Shown one piece after another: positions 26,508-34,810 of a stretch of DNA of 64,000 nucleotides. The stretch covers positions 16,866 through 80,865 of the forward strand of contig JBGTNI010000010.1 in the NCBI GenBank assembly GCA_041743105.1. Reading direction: 5' to 3'. Each line of letters begins with the position of its first letter. The first letter of the stretch is position 1. The DNA is from QHCE01 sp041743105 (lineage in GTDB: Bacteria > Actinomycetota > Actinomycetes > Mycobacteriales > QHCE01). A program made the position numbers and the translations under genes. The notes below the pieces were generated by a model. That model did no database searches. It was given only the letters and a program-made list of their open reading frames with translations, and had not been told where the DNA came from.

Positions 26508-26915
26508 ATGAGCTCGCCACCGGGTGTCGATGCCGCCCAGACTGCCTCCCAGACCCGCGCCGAGACCGTGATCTTGACGCTGCCGGGCAGCGGTGCGTAT
26601 CTGGCCATCCTGCGCACCACCACGGCCGGATTGGCCGCCCGTCTTGGCTTCGACCTCGACGCAATCGAGGACCTTCGCATTGCGGTCGATGAGGCGTGCA
26701 CCCTGCTCCTGGACCAACCCGCGGCCGAGATCACGTGTCGCTTCTATCCAGACACCGACGGGATCGCGATCGAACTAGAGGCACCAAACACCGGCGGCCG
26801 GCAACGTTGGGCCGATACATTCGCCTGGCAGCTGCTTAGCTCCCTGGCGCAAGACGTCGCCGTGGTCGAGACATCTGACACGGTGGCCATCACACTACGC
26901 AAAAACTTTCAGTAG
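26508..26915 (+). CDS. RsbW-like anti-sigma factor / serine kinase (HATPase)
   Basis: A 135-residue GHKL-type ATPase. The N box is EDLRIAVDEACTLLL. The expected glycine-rich ATP-lid is short or degenerate (EAPNTGGRQRW), as in some actinobacterial RsbW proteins. It ends ETSDTVAITLRK. RsbW proteins bind a SigB/SigF-type sigma factor and phosphorylate an anti-anti-sigma protein; neither partner is adjacent here, so it is an orphan in this window. It is divergent from malic enzyme by 57 bp. Repeat element F follows its stop. Confidence 0.85.
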   Translation: MSSPPGVDAAQTASQTRAETVILTLPGSGAYLAILRTTTAGLAARLGFDLDAIEDLRIAVDEACTLLLDQPAAEITCRFYPDTDGIAIELEAPNTGGRQRWADTFAWQLLSSLAQDVAVVETSDTVAITLRKNFQ

Positions 26916-26917
26916 TC

Positions 26918-27069
26918 GGTAGCGCATATCGCGGTTGGCGCGGCGATCCGCGGCGTTCTCGTCGTCGCGCATAGCCCACTATGCGTCTCCTCCTCGGCCT
27001 TGCGGCTCATCCACCCCATCCCGCGCTTCGCTCCCACTCCAGGGGTAATGCTTCAACCCTTCTAGGCAA
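26918..27069. repeat. Structured intergenic repeat, copy F
   Basis: Read on the minus strand it gives GGATGAGCCGCAAGGCCGAG, GAGGAGA, a central hairpin CGCATAG-TGGG-CTATGCG, and CGACGACGAGAACGCCGC. This is the same order as copies B1 and B2, with a different hairpin sequence. Outer arms are weak. It lies between the convergent anti-sigma and membrane protein genes. Confidence 0.65.
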
Positions 27070-27465
27070 CTACAACCGGGAGCTGGGAGCTAGGAGCAAC
27101 ACGGCACATGTCAGGCAGTACACCCCCACAGTGACGCCCGCGACTGTCACGACGGTTCCACCCTCACCCGTAACCATAAAAAACGCCACCGGCAGCGCCA
27201 TGAGCTGTAGCACAATGGCGGCACCGCGTGGCCAGGAACGGCGCAGCGTCAACAGCACGCCGAGTCGGTACAGCACGATGGCCAGCCCCCCCGCAGCCAG
27301 GCTTAACAATACGGCCACCCCGGGGTTAGCAGAGTCCGCAGTGAGCACCTTTACCAGCACAAACATCGCTAGACCGGCGGCAAACACCGCCTCGACCCAT
27401 AGGCCTAGCACCGCTAGCCGCAGCGGGAAAGGACCGTCGGGGGGCTCGGCGTTCACAGCGTTCAT
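27070..27465 (-). CDS. Small integral membrane protein
   Basis: A 131-residue protein with four predicted membrane segments: LRLAVLGLWVEAVFAAGLAM, GVAVLLSLAAGGLAIVLYRL, GAAIVLQLMALPVAFFMV and VAGVTVGVYCLTCAVLLL. The loop between the second and third is basic. Similar conserved hypothetical membrane proteins are frequent in actinobacteria; no function is known. ATG at 27465. Repeat elements lie on both sides (copy F after it, copies C1 and B2 before it). Confidence 0.7.
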   Translation of the reverse strand: MNAVNAEPPDGPFPLRLAVLGLWVEAVFAAGLAMFVLVKVLTADSANPGVAVLLSLAAGGLAIVLYRLGVLLTLRRSWPRGAAIVLQLMALPVAFFMVTGEGGTVVTVAGVTVGVYCLTCAVLLLAPSSRL

Positions 27466-27472
27466 GCAGGGA

Positions 27473-27657
27473 CTCCCAGCTGTAGGGCGTTGGATCAGGG
27501 AGGTGGCGGAAGTTAGCTAGTTGCGAAGTTAGCTAGTACCGTCCAGTCGAGTATCGCAAGGCAGACGACGACCGCGTGCCGGGGCACGCGGGAGGAGGAC
27601 AACACCGCGAGACGAAGCGCTGGGGGACACCGAGCCCAACAGTCCTATAGCTGGGAG
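27473..27657. repeat. Structured intergenic repeat, copy C1
   Basis: Arms CTCCCAGCTGTAGG and CCTATAGCTGGGAG pair 13 of 14. The interior has GGCGTTGGATCAGGGAGGTGG, a 30-bp insertion containing GAAGTTAGCTAGT twice, then GTCGAGTATCGCAAGGC, a hairpin CCGCGTGCC-GG-GGCACGCGG and GAGGAGGACAACACCGCGAG. Apart from the insertion it is nearly identical to copy C2 at 30917-31078, but the outer arms differ. Confidence 0.85.
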
Positions 27658-27660
27658 CCC

Positions 27661-27843
27661 TTAGTGGTCGCGCGGATAGGTAACTGTTCTACTGCGGCGC
27701 TCCCTGGCGCTTCGGCTGGCTGCGTTGTCGTCGTCGCCCATGCATCCAGCATGGACTCCTTCTCCGCCTTGCCATCCTCGACCAGACCAGCGCACCCTAA
27801 CTTCGGCACCTCGCAACAAACGACCTATTGGCGCGACCACTAA
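27661..27843. repeat. Structured intergenic repeat, copy B2 (inverted)
   Basis: Perfect 13-bp arms TTAGTGGTCGCGC and GCGCGACCACTAA. Read on the minus strand the interior starts CCAATAGGTCGTTTGTTGCG and matches copy B1 over most of its length, including the hairpin CCATGC-TGGAT-GCATGG and GAAGCGCCAGGGA. It abuts copy C1 with a 3-bp gap. Confidence 0.85.
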
Positions 27844-27911
27844 ACCTACGGCGACGCAACCTCGATGGCGGCGTGAGGCCTCACCGACGCGCTCGAGTAC
27901 AGTCGCTCCTC

Positions 27912-28886
27912 GTGCGCGCGGTACTGATCGTCAACCCTGCGGCCACCACGGCCAGCCCTCGGCGACGCGATGTACTTGCCAGCGCTTTGGCCGCAGAAGC
28001 CGATCTCACTGTTAGGCACACCACCGGTCGTGGCCACGCCACGGCCCTGGCACACGACGCCGCTGGTGACGGTGTGGAACTAGTGGTCTGTCTCAGCGGA
28101 GATGGCACCATCAACGAGGTGGTCAACGGCATCCTCACAGCCACCCATTCATCCCAGGCTTCCGGACCGGTGCCCCTGCTGGGAATCGTGCCAGGCGGTT
28201 ACACCAATGTCTTCTGCCGAGCCCTGGGGCTGCCACGCGATCCGGTGGAAGCTACCGGCGCGCTACTAGAGGCGATACGACATCGGCAGTCTCGGACGGT
28301 CGGGCTGGGTAAGCTCAATGATCGCTGGTTCACCTTCTGCGCCGGAGTGGGGTTCGACGCCGATGTGATGCGCCACGTCGAGAATCGCCGTCGCAGCGGA
28401 AGCCGCTGCACAACCGCGCTGTACGCCGGCGCCGCCGTCGCCGAATACACTCGGCGCGTCCGCTCCGCCTCACCGGCGTTCACAATCACCGACCACACCG
28501 GCAGCCGACACCAGCTTGCGATGGCGGTTGTGCAGAACACGTCACCCTGGACCTATCTGGGCAGTCGACCGATCCACGGGTCGCGCACCGCATCCTTCGA
28601 GACCGGTCTCGACCTCATGGGACTGACGTCGCTCACGCCGCGCGTATTGCTCCGCAGTGTGATCCAACTATTGAGTACCGGGGCGCAGGCTGGACATGGC
28701 ATCCTGACCCTGCACGATGCTTGCACACTCACCATTCGCGCCGAGCGCCCCGTCGCGGTGCACGTGGACGGCGACTTTGTAGGAGAGCGCGAGCTCGCGG
28801 TATTCAGTGCCGCTCCTGCTGCGCTACGCGTCGCTGTCCCGCAGCCGCGAGGGGCAGACGTTGTAGCACATTCTGAACTACACTAG
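27912..28886 (+). CDS. Diacylglycerol kinase family lipid kinase
   Basis: A 324-residue DAGK-catalytic-domain protein (YegS/DgkB-like). Visible motifs are VLIVNPAATTASPRRRD, then VVCLSGDGTINEVVNGIL with the nucleotide-binding GDGT, then LGIVPGGYTNVFCRALG and FCAGVGFDADVM; the C-terminal half has VHVDGDFVGE. The family phosphorylates diacylglycerol or related lipids. A homolog (Rv3218) precedes whiB1 in M. tuberculosis, as here. GTG at 27912 was chosen by alignment to the motif MRAVLIVNPA; a longer frame reads through repeat B2 and is rejected. Confidence 0.88.
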   Translation: MRAVLIVNPAATTASPRRRDVLASALAAEADLTVRHTTGRGHATALAHDAAGDGVELVVCLSGDGTINEVVNGILTATHSSQASGPVPLLGIVPGGYTNVFCRALGLPRDPVEATGALLEAIRHRQSRTVGLGKLNDRWFTFCAGVGFDADVMRHVENRRRSGSRCTTALYAGAAVAEYTRRVRSASPAFTITDHTGSRHQLAMAVVQNTSPWTYLGSRPIHGSRTASFETGLDLMGLTSLTPRVLLRSVIQLLSTGAQAGHGILTLHDACTLTIRAERPVAVHVDGDFVGERELAVFSAAPAALRVAVPQPRGADVVAHSELH

Positions 28887-29289
28887 TAGCATCGGTGGTG
28901 GCATATCGGCTAAGCTCGACATTGCTTCATGTCGGCTTTGACGTAGAGTTCCCTGCAATATCGAGTTCAGCTGCTGGGCCGTCTCCGATCCGCAATGGTA
29001 ACAACCTCGTAGAACCCGAATAATGCCTACGGTGAGGCTGCTCACGGATCGGTATCGATAAGCCGAAACAGGCTTGACAGCTACAGATCTCGTGAAAGTA
29101 TTCACAAGCGAGTTCGAATTCGTATCGCGGTGCGTTCCCGCCCCAATGACTTAGTCTGAGGAACGACTCAGTATCGCACCCGTCACGTCGCCGGACCACT
29201 CGGCCTACTCGGCACCGACCAACGCCGAGCTATGTCGTTGTCACTGAGAACCTCTTGCTCGATTTCGATGCGCAACAAGGAGTAACACC
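28887..29289. other. Long leader / promoter region of whiB1
   Basis: About 400 bp without a convincing ORF. It contains a candidate -35 TTGACA at 29074-29079 with a weak -10 (AGTATT) 17 bp downstream, and the CRP-like site described separately. A long upstream region is also known for mycobacterial whiB1. Confidence 0.5.
29091..29106. promoter_or_regulatory. CRP-like binding site upstream of whiB1
   Basis: CGTGAAAGTATTCACA fits TGTGA-N6-TCACA at nine of ten positions. It overlaps the candidate -10 region. M. tuberculosis whiB1 is known to be controlled by the cAMP receptor protein Rv3676, so regulation of this gene by a CRP homolog is plausible; the site has not been tested. Confidence 0.45.
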
Positions 29290-29541
29290 ATGGATTGGCG
29301 CCATAGCGCCCTCTGCCGTGACGAAGACCCGGAGCTTTTCTTCCCGATTGGAAACTCCGGGCCGGCGTTGCTGCAGGTAGATCGTGCTAAGGCAGTGTGC
29401 CAACGCTGCCCAGTTACGGATGCCTGCTTGCAATGGGCGCTCGACTCAGGTCAGGACGCCGGCGTGTGGGGTGGCATGAGTGAAGATGAACGCCGTGCAC
29501 TCAAACGGCATAGCATCCGCACTCCGCTACACACCGCCTAA
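29290..29541 (+). CDS. whiB1: WhiB1-type iron-sulfur transcription factor
   Basis: An 83-residue WhiB protein. The four [4Fe-4S] cysteines are in CRDEDPELFFP (Cys9), VCQRCPVTDAC (Cys37, Cys40, Cys46). The GVWGGMSEDERRALKR turn and basic helix that contact sigma and DNA follow. The N-terminus MDWRHxAxCRDEDPELFFP is specifically that of WhiB1, the essential NO-responsive member that binds region 4 of the primary sigma factor. AAGGAG is 7 nt upstream of ATG at 29290. A strong terminator follows 23 bp after the stop. Confidence 0.95.
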   Translation: MDWRHSALCRDEDPELFFPIGNSGPALLQVDRAKAVCQRCPVTDACLQWALDSGQDAGVWGGMSEDERRALKRHSIRTPLHTA

Positions 29542-29564
29542 GCGCGAGCGAAAAGCTACTAACT

Positions 29565-29608
29565 ATGGCGTAGGGTCAGGTCGACTTTTCGACCTGACCC
29601 TACGCCAT
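29565..29608. terminator. Strong hairpin terminator after whiB1
   Basis: Arms of 20 bp (ATGGCGTAGGGTCAGGTCGA and its complement) pair perfectly around a 4-nt loop, between the convergent whiB1 and dgt genes. Confidence 0.85.
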
Positions 29609-29663
29609 TCATAACGATTTCGGCGCTATCGAGCCCGACTGGACTCGGTTACGAGTTCAGCAT

Positions 29664-30911
29664 CTATCCGCGCGTGCTCTGAGGGCCGAGTCGGGCACAC
29701 CACGTCGGTACGGAACGGTCGGTCAAGCTGGCCACCTGGTCGATGAGCACTCGTAGCCGCGCGGCGTCGTCACCGGCCTGTTCCCACCACGGTCGAAATA
29801 CCGCGTCCAAACATTCCGGCGTCTGCTGCTGCACCAGCTCCATCAGATGCGCTAACTGCGCCTGCTGCCTCCGGTAACGCGCTTGACTGCCTGGCCGGCT
29901 CATCACGTAGCGCAACGCGATCCCCTTGAGCAACGCACACTCGGCGCGAAGTCGCGCCGGTATCGACAGATCGGCCTCATAGCGCGATACCGACGATCCG
30001 TAGCGCTGCACCGTAGCGGTCACGACACCGCGTACCAACCGGCCGACGAGCGAACTGGTGGCCTGTTTCATGACCGCCTGGGATCGGTGGCTGCCGTCGT
30101 AATCGGCTAGAGCACGCAGCGCGGGCAGCGCTATAAGCTCGGTAAGAACATCGGCATACCGATCCGCGCTGCCGACCTCACTGGAGGCCGCTACCTGCTC
30201 GCACAGCGCCTCCCGTTCGGCGGGATCATTTAGCTCACCCAGCCGAATGTGCCCGGCTTGAACGCCATCTTCTACATCGTGCACCGAGTAGGCTACGTCG
30301 TCTGCCCAGTCCATCACCTGCGCTTCAAGGCATCGATGGCCGACAGGTGCATCGTCGCGCAGCCAGGCAAAGATCTCGACGTCATCGGCGTAGACGCCGA
30401 ACTTCCGACCTCGCTGCGGCGAATACGGCCAGGGGTACTTAGTGGCGGCGTCGAGTACGGCGCGCGTGAGATTGAGCCCGGCGCTGCGCCCATTCTGGTG
30501 GAGCACCTTAGGCTCGAGGCGAGTGAGTACCCGCAGCGTCTGAGCATTGCCTTCGAAGCCACCGCAGGGCTGCGCGAGCTCGTGCAACGTTTCTTCACCA
30601 TTGTGTCCGAACGGCGGATGGCCTAGATCGTGAGCTAGCCCAGCGGCGTCGACCACGTCCGGATCGCAACCCAGCGCTGCCCCGAGTTCTCGACCGATCT
30701 GCGCCACTTCTAATGAGTGCGTCAGGCGGGTGCGAGGAAAGTCTTCTTCGCCTGCGGTCTCGACCTGCGTCTTGGCTGCCAGGCGGCGCAGCGCCGCGGA
30801 GTGCAGCACACGTGCCCGATCCCGAGAGAACTCCGAACGGCCCGGTTGCGCATCGGACGAGGGGTGTTCAGGGACATATCGGGCTATCGCGGATGCGTCG
30901 TAACCACGCAT
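29664..30911 (-). CDS. dgt: dGTP triphosphohydrolase-like HD protein
   Basis: A 415-residue deoxyguanosinetriphosphate triphosphohydrolase-like protein, which hydrolyses dNTPs to nucleoside and triphosphate. The HD metal site is complete: RTRLTHSLEVAQIGREL with the first His, and LAHDLGHPPFGHNGEE with HD; the third region is DWADDVAYSVHDVEDG. ATG at 30911 (MRGYDASAIARY) gives the normal N-terminus. A longer frame would read through repeat C2 and is not real. The repeat's arm ends 5 bp before this start and no Shine-Dalgarno is visible, so translation initiation is unusual or the message is leaderless. Confidence 0.92.
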   Translation of the reverse strand: MRGYDASAIARYVPEHPSSDAQPGRSEFSRDRARVLHSAALRRLAAKTQVETAGEEDFPRTRLTHSLEVAQIGRELGAALGCDPDVVDAAGLAHDLGHPPFGHNGEETLHELAQPCGGFEGNAQTLRVLTRLEPKVLHQNGRSAGLNLTRAVLDAATKYPWPYSPQRGRKFGVYADDVEIFAWLRDDAPVGHRCLEAQVMDWADDVAYSVHDVEDGVQAGHIRLGELNDPAEREALCEQVAASSEVGSADRYADVLTELIALPALRALADYDGSHRSQAVMKQATSSLVGRLVRGVVTATVQRYGSSVSRYEADLSIPARLRAECALLKGIALRYVMSRPGSQARYRRQQAQLAHLMELVQQQTPECLDAVFRPWWEQAGDDAARLRVLIDQVASLTDRSVPTWCARLGPQSTRG

Positions 30912-30916
30912 GGCAC

Positions 30917-31078
30917 TAGGGCTCTCGGCAGTAGGGCGTTGGATCAGGGAGGTGGCTCCCGGTCGAGTATCGCAAGGCGGACGACGACCGCGTGCCGGGG
31001 CACGCGGGAGGAGGACAACACCGCGAGACGAAGTGCTGGGGGACACCGAGCCCAACAGTCCTACTGCCGAGAGCCCTA
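30917..31078. repeat. Structured intergenic repeat, copy C2
   Basis: Perfect 19-bp arms TAGGGCTCTCGGCAGTAGG (30917-30935) and CCTACTGCCGAGAGCCCTA (31060-31078). The core, with GTCGAGTATCGCAAGGCGG, hairpin CCGCGTGCC-GG-GGCACGCGG, GAGGAGGACAACACCGCGAG and GACACCGAGCCCAACAGTCC, is nearly identical to C1. The right arm includes the stop codon (31076-31078) of the next minus-strand gene; the left arm is 5 bp from the dgt start. Confidence 0.9.
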
Positions 31079-31843
31079 AGGGCACGGCCGCAGATCGTCG
31101 CCGTCGGTGACCACGGGGATACGCTCAGTACGGCTGGTCCCATTGTCGAGCTCTTGCCGGACCTTCACCGTGAAATCCGCGTCATTTCCACCCGACAGCG
31201 CCACGCCCTGTACGTCATAGTTGCGCAGCTTCGGCGATGCCTGCTGCTCGGCGATGAATTCCTGCTCCGTTTGACCGTCCCTATTCTTATTGCGGTCGCA
31301 CATCAGATCGTATGCCTTATCGAAGCGCTGTTCGCGCAGCGCATCCAGGTACTCCTGCGTGCTCTCACTTGCCCGATCGCGCTCAAATTCGAGGCTGCGA
31401 TAGACCAGATAGGAAATGCCAGCACCACAGCCGCAGCACAACACCAGGATCACGGCGGCGACGGAAAGCCAGATAATCCAGCTCTTTCTGCGCTTGCGGG
31501 AAGCATCTGGCGGCATCATGCCGTAGCCTCCAGATCCCGGGAACTGACCAGGCACCGGCGCTGGATAGGGGGGCTGACCGTAACCGGGCTGAGCACCATA
31601 GCCATACGGGGGCTGACCGTAACCAGCAGGGGGCGGAGGCGATGCCTCTCCACTAGCCGGCGCTCCCGACGTCAGCGGCTCCGCCGGCGATGCCTGGGCG
31701 CCTGCACCCGCCGAACTATCCTCGGGCTTTCCCGACTGTGACGCCACGGCAGGATCGGCGGTGGAATCGTTCCCCCGGTGCGAAGTGGCAGGTTGCTGCG
31801 AGTCCCCGGCCGGGGATTGCGGGAAGTTGGATGACTCGGTCAT
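31076..31843 (-). CDS. Pro/Gln/Ser-rich single-pass membrane protein
   Basis: A 255-residue protein. Residues 1-115 are disordered and rich in Ser, Ala, Pro and Gly with GYGQPPYGYGAQPGYGQPPY repeats, residues about 124-146 form one membrane helix (WIIWLSVAAVILVLCCGCGA), and residues 150-255 form an extracytoplasmic domain (EYLDALREQRFDKAYDLMCD, DFTVKVRQELDNG) resembling DUF4878/lumazine-binding-like folds. This layout is common in actinobacteria and the function is unknown. ATG at 31843. It is upstream of dgt on the same strand, separated by repeat C2, whose arm contains this gene's stop codon. Confidence 0.75.
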   Translation of the reverse strand: MTESSNFPQSPAGDSQQPATSHRGNDSTADPAVASQSGKPEDSSAGAGAQASPAEPLTSGAPASGEASPPPPAGYGQPPYGYGAQPGYGQPPYPAPVPGQFPGSGGYGMMPPDASRKRRKSWIIWLSVAAVILVLCCGCGAGISYLVYRSLEFERDRASESTQEYLDALREQRFDKAYDLMCDRNKNRDGQTEQEFIAEQQASPKLRNYDVQGVALSGGNDADFTVKVRQELDNGTSRTERIPVVTDGDDLRPCP

Positions 31844-31862
31844 GGCGGTGAGTGTATTAAAG

Positions 31863-32050
31863 AGCTCTCAACCTAGGACTGCTGGGCTCGGTGTCCTTCA
31901 GAGCTTCGTCTCGCGATGCTGTGCTTCCCGCGTGCACAGCACCCGATGGCAGGCTCGCAAGCTCACCCGGGCCGCACGCGCCTCATAGTCGGTCTTACGA
32001 TACTCGACTGACCACGCCAACGTAACTTCGCGCCTCTCTTATGCAACGCC
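31863..32050. repeat. Structured intergenic repeat, copy C3 (degenerate, inverted)
   Basis: Read on the minus strand it contains CAGTCGAGTATCGTAAG, a hairpin TGCTGTGC/GCACAGCA, CGCGAGACGAAGC and GACACCGAGCCCAGCAGTCC, matching C1 and C2 in order. The outer arms no longer pair, so this is a decayed copy. It lies in the divergent region between the Pro-rich membrane protein and znuA. Confidence 0.6.
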
Positions 32051-32168
32051 TTACTGTTGGGGAGCCCTACTCGGCGCGGGTGCTGCCTCTCGCGGGAGAC
32101 TGACTCTTAAGCACACATGCACACATGCGTCTTTGACAATGTGAGGAACTTTATCGAGAGTGAATTTC

Positions 32169-33086
32169 ATGTGCAAAAAAACCCCCTCCCTCATGGTGCT
32201 TATCGGATTAGCGATCGGCCTAACTGCCTGCGGTGCCGGCAAGGACAGCGACTCCCGGCTCGACATCGTAGCCGGCTTCTACCCACTGGCGTACATCTCA
32301 GAGCAGGTTGGCGGAGAGTTTGTCGAGGTAACCACCCTGGCGGCATCCAACACCGAGCCACACGACCTCGAACTCACCCCCAAGCAACGGACGCGAGTCG
32401 CCGACGCAGACTTGGTTGTGTACCTCAAGGGATTCCAGCCTGCTTTCGACGATGCGGTCTCCGACCACAATAGAGATCGCGGATTCGACGCCGCCGGGGT
32501 AGAACCACTCCTAGACGGCTACACACCCATTGATGGCGAACAGGAACACGAGACGCTGGAAGAAGACGGTAAAGGCAAGGATCCGCACGTCTGGCTCAAC
32601 CCGATCCGGCTCGCCAACCTAGTACAGGGTTTGGCGAAGCGCTTCACCGAAATACAACCCAGTCACGGCGAGGCTTTCAACATTGCCGCGGCGAAGCTAA
32701 GAGGCCGGCTCCAAGCGCTCGACACCGAGATCGACGCGGCGCTGGCCAACTGCCAGTCACGCACCATCGTGGTGAGCCACAACGCCTTCGGCTACTTCGC
32801 CGAGCGCTACGATCTGCGGCAGGTCGCGATATCGGGTCTAAGCCCCGAACAAGAACCCTCGCCGGAACGGCTTGCCGAGGTAAGCCGCATCGCTGAGCGC
32901 AACCACGTCGACACGGTGTTCTTCGAGTCAGTCGTGAGCCCTAAGGTTGCAGAGACCATCGCTGCCGAGATCGGCGCTAAGACCGCGAAGCTAGATCCGA
33001 TCGAGACCAAGCCCAACTCCGGCGACTACTTCGATCAGATGCGGGCAAACACCCAAGCGCTGCGTACCGCCCTCAAATGCAGTTAG
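32169..33086 (+). CDS. znuA: Zinc ABC transporter substrate-binding lipoprotein
   Basis: A 305-residue lipoprotein with lipobox LTAC near residue 20. It has the cluster A-I metal-binding fold: the first His is in SNTEPHDLELTP, then an acidic/His insertion (DGEQEHETLEEDGKGKDPH), the second His in DPHVWLNP, the third in VVSHNAFGY, and the Asp/Glu site in FFESVVSPK. It delivers zinc to the ZnuCB permease. ATG at 32169 has GAGAG about 8 nt upstream; GTG at 32160 is possible. It leads a znuA-znuC-znuB-arsR-zur series, so it is likely induced when zinc is low, though I could not find a Zur box by eye. Confidence 0.9.
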   Translation: MCKKTPSLMVLIGLAIGLTACGAGKDSDSRLDIVAGFYPLAYISEQVGGEFVEVTTLAASNTEPHDLELTPKQRTRVADADLVVYLKGFQPAFDDAVSDHNRDRGFDAAGVEPLLDGYTPIDGEQEHETLEEDGKGKDPHVWLNPIRLANLVQGLAKRFTEIQPSHGEAFNIAAAKLRGRLQALDTEIDAALANCQSRTIVVSHNAFGYFAERYDLRQVAISGLSPEQEPSPERLAEVSRIAERNHVDTVFFESVVSPKVAETIAAEIGAKTAKLDPIETKPNSGDYFDQMRANTQALRTALKCS

Positions 33087-33135
33087 AACCCGATAAGCGA
33101 GCGCCGACCTCTAAGAGCGTGTCTAAGGTCAACTC

Positions 33136-33921
33136 ATGACCTTGAGCGAACCCGCATTGGAATGCCAACAGGTCGAGGTGGGTTTCGCGAGGCAGTCGGT
33201 ACTCGAAGATCTCACGTTTCGGATCCACCAGGGTGAGGTGGTAGCGCTGCTGGGAGCCAACGGAGCCGGTAAGTCCACGTTGGTCAAAGCCGCGCTGGGT
33301 CTCGTTCCGCTACGACGCGGCCAGATCCATCTCCTGGGAACTCCGTTGTCGCGATTTCGGGCATCCAGGCGCGTGGGGTACGTACCGCAGCGGCTCGGCG
33401 CCGAAAGCGGCGTTCCCGCAACAGTGCGCGAGGTGGTCTACTCCGGTCGGCTTGCCCGCCGCGGCATGCTGCGATGGCCTCACAAGGCTGACCGCAACGC
33501 CGTCATCACCGCTATGGATACGGTAGACATCGGCGACCTAGCGCGACGCAGCGTGGGCACGCTCTCGGGCGGACAGCAGCAACGTGTACTCATCGCACGC
33601 GCACTGGCCGGCGAACCCGAGCTGCTACTGCTCGACGAGCCGACTGCGGGCATCGACGCCAGCAGTCAGCGGGCGTTTCACGAGGCACTCGCCACGCTCA
33701 AGCAGCGTGGTGTCACCATCGTGCTCGTCGCTCATGAGCTCGGGCTGCTGGCACCTCTCATCACCCGGGTTCTAGTGCTCGCCGGCGGTGGCATCGCCTT
33801 CGATGGTCCGGCTACGGCGGCGGCAGCCGACCAGATCGCGTGCAACGACATTGCCCATCGGCTAGCTCACGTCGCGGACCATCCGCACGCTACCGCGACA
33901 ACCAACCTCTGGGGAAGTTAG
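33136..33921 (+). CDS. znuC: Zinc ABC transporter ATP-binding protein
   Basis: A 261-residue ABC ATPase. Walker A is GANGAGKST, the signature LSGGQQQRVLIARAL, Walker B LLLLDEPTAGID, and the switch His is in VAHELG. It matches the metal-transport ABC subfamily (VGYVPQRLG; the domain follows the substrate-binding gene by 49 bp). The permease gene starts 4 bp after its stop, so the pair is co-translated. Confidence 0.92.
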   Translation: MTLSEPALECQQVEVGFARQSVLEDLTFRIHQGEVVALLGANGAGKSTLVKAALGLVPLRRGQIHLLGTPLSRFRASRRVGYVPQRLGAESGVPATVREVVYSGRLARRGMLRWPHKADRNAVITAMDTVDIGDLARRSVGTLSGGQQQRVLIARALAGEPELLLLDEPTAGIDASSQRAFHEALATLKQRGVTIVLVAHELGLLAPLITRVLVLAGGGIAFDGPATAAAADQIACNDIAHRLAHVADHPHATATTNLWGS

Positions 33922-33925
33922 TACC

Positions 33926-34759
33926 GTGGAACTTCTGAGCTACGACTTCATGGTGCGGGCGCTGCTCGCAGCACTTCTGGTAGGGGTGACCGCACCCGCC
34001 GTCGGGGTGTATCTGGTACAGAGACGCATGTCACTGCTGGGCGACGGCATGGGACACATTGCGCTCACCGGCGTCGCAATGGGTTTTCTGCTCGGTACCG
34101 CGCCTGTGCTAACGGCGGTGATCGTCACCGCGATCGGCGCCATTGCTTTGGAACTGATTCGTTCCCTGGGCCGCACCTCGGGTGATGTAGCGCTTGCGAT
34201 CATGTTCTACGGCGGCATCGCCGGTGGGGTGCTGCTCATCGGCTTGTCAGACGGCTCGAGCACCAACCTGAGTTCGTACCTGTTTGGCTCGCTACTGACG
34301 ACCTCATCCGAGGACCTTGTACTCATCACCGGACTTGCCGTGGGCGTGCTCGCCGTAACGCTGCTACTGCGCCCGTGGCTGTTTGCGGTCTGTCACGATG
34401 AGGAGTTCGCGATCGTTTCCGGGCTTCCGGTCCGGCTACTCAACCTCTTACTCGCCGTAACAGCGGCGGTCACGGTCACTGTTGCGATGCGCGCGGTAGG
34501 GCTGCTGTTGGTGAGCGCGCTCATGGTGATCCCGGTGGCCACGGTGCAACAACTCGCCGGTGGCTTCCTGACAACCGTGCTGGCGGCGATCGGGCTGGGA
34601 GCCGTCGTAGCGCTCACCGGAGCGGTAGGTTCGTACTATCTAGACACTGCGTCCGGCGCAGCTATCGTGGTGTTGGCGATCATAGTGTTTATGCTGGTGA
34701 GCGCCGGAACAGGGCTCCATCGTCTGTTGCTCCGGCGGCGTACACACAGCACCGGCTAG
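33926..34759 (+). CDS. znuB: Zinc ABC transporter permease
   Basis: A 277-residue ABC-3 family permease with about eight membrane segments. Conserved parts are ALLAALLVGVTAPAVGVYLV, the RRMSLLGDGMGHIALTGVA loop, which is typical of metal permeases, and GLLLVSALMVIPVATVQQLA. It starts with GTG at 33926, 4 bp after znuC. It completes the zinc importer. Confidence 0.92.
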   Translation: MELLSYDFMVRALLAALLVGVTAPAVGVYLVQRRMSLLGDGMGHIALTGVAMGFLLGTAPVLTAVIVTAIGAIALELIRSLGRTSGDVALAIMFYGGIAGGVLLIGLSDGSSTNLSSYLFGSLLTTSSEDLVLITGLAVGVLAVTLLLRPWLFAVCHDEEFAIVSGLPVRLLNLLLAVTAAVTVTVAMRAVGLLLVSALMVIPVATVQQLAGGFLTTVLAAIGLGAVVALTGAVGSYYLDTASGAAIVVLAIIVFMLVSAGTGLHRLLLRRRTHSTG

Positions 34760-34810
34760 TGCTAGCCATTTACTCATCAGCACGGGCTACCCATCATCAG
34801 CAGGAGCAGT

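Noticed and set aside
30911..31085. N-terminal extension of Dgt by about 58 residues
   Set aside because: The extension is a translation of repeat element C2, and ATG at 30911 gives the normal family N-terminus.
32060..32168. Zur box upstream of znuA
   Set aside because: No sequence close to the actinobacterial Zur palindrome was visible; some direct repeats (CACACATGC) are not enough.
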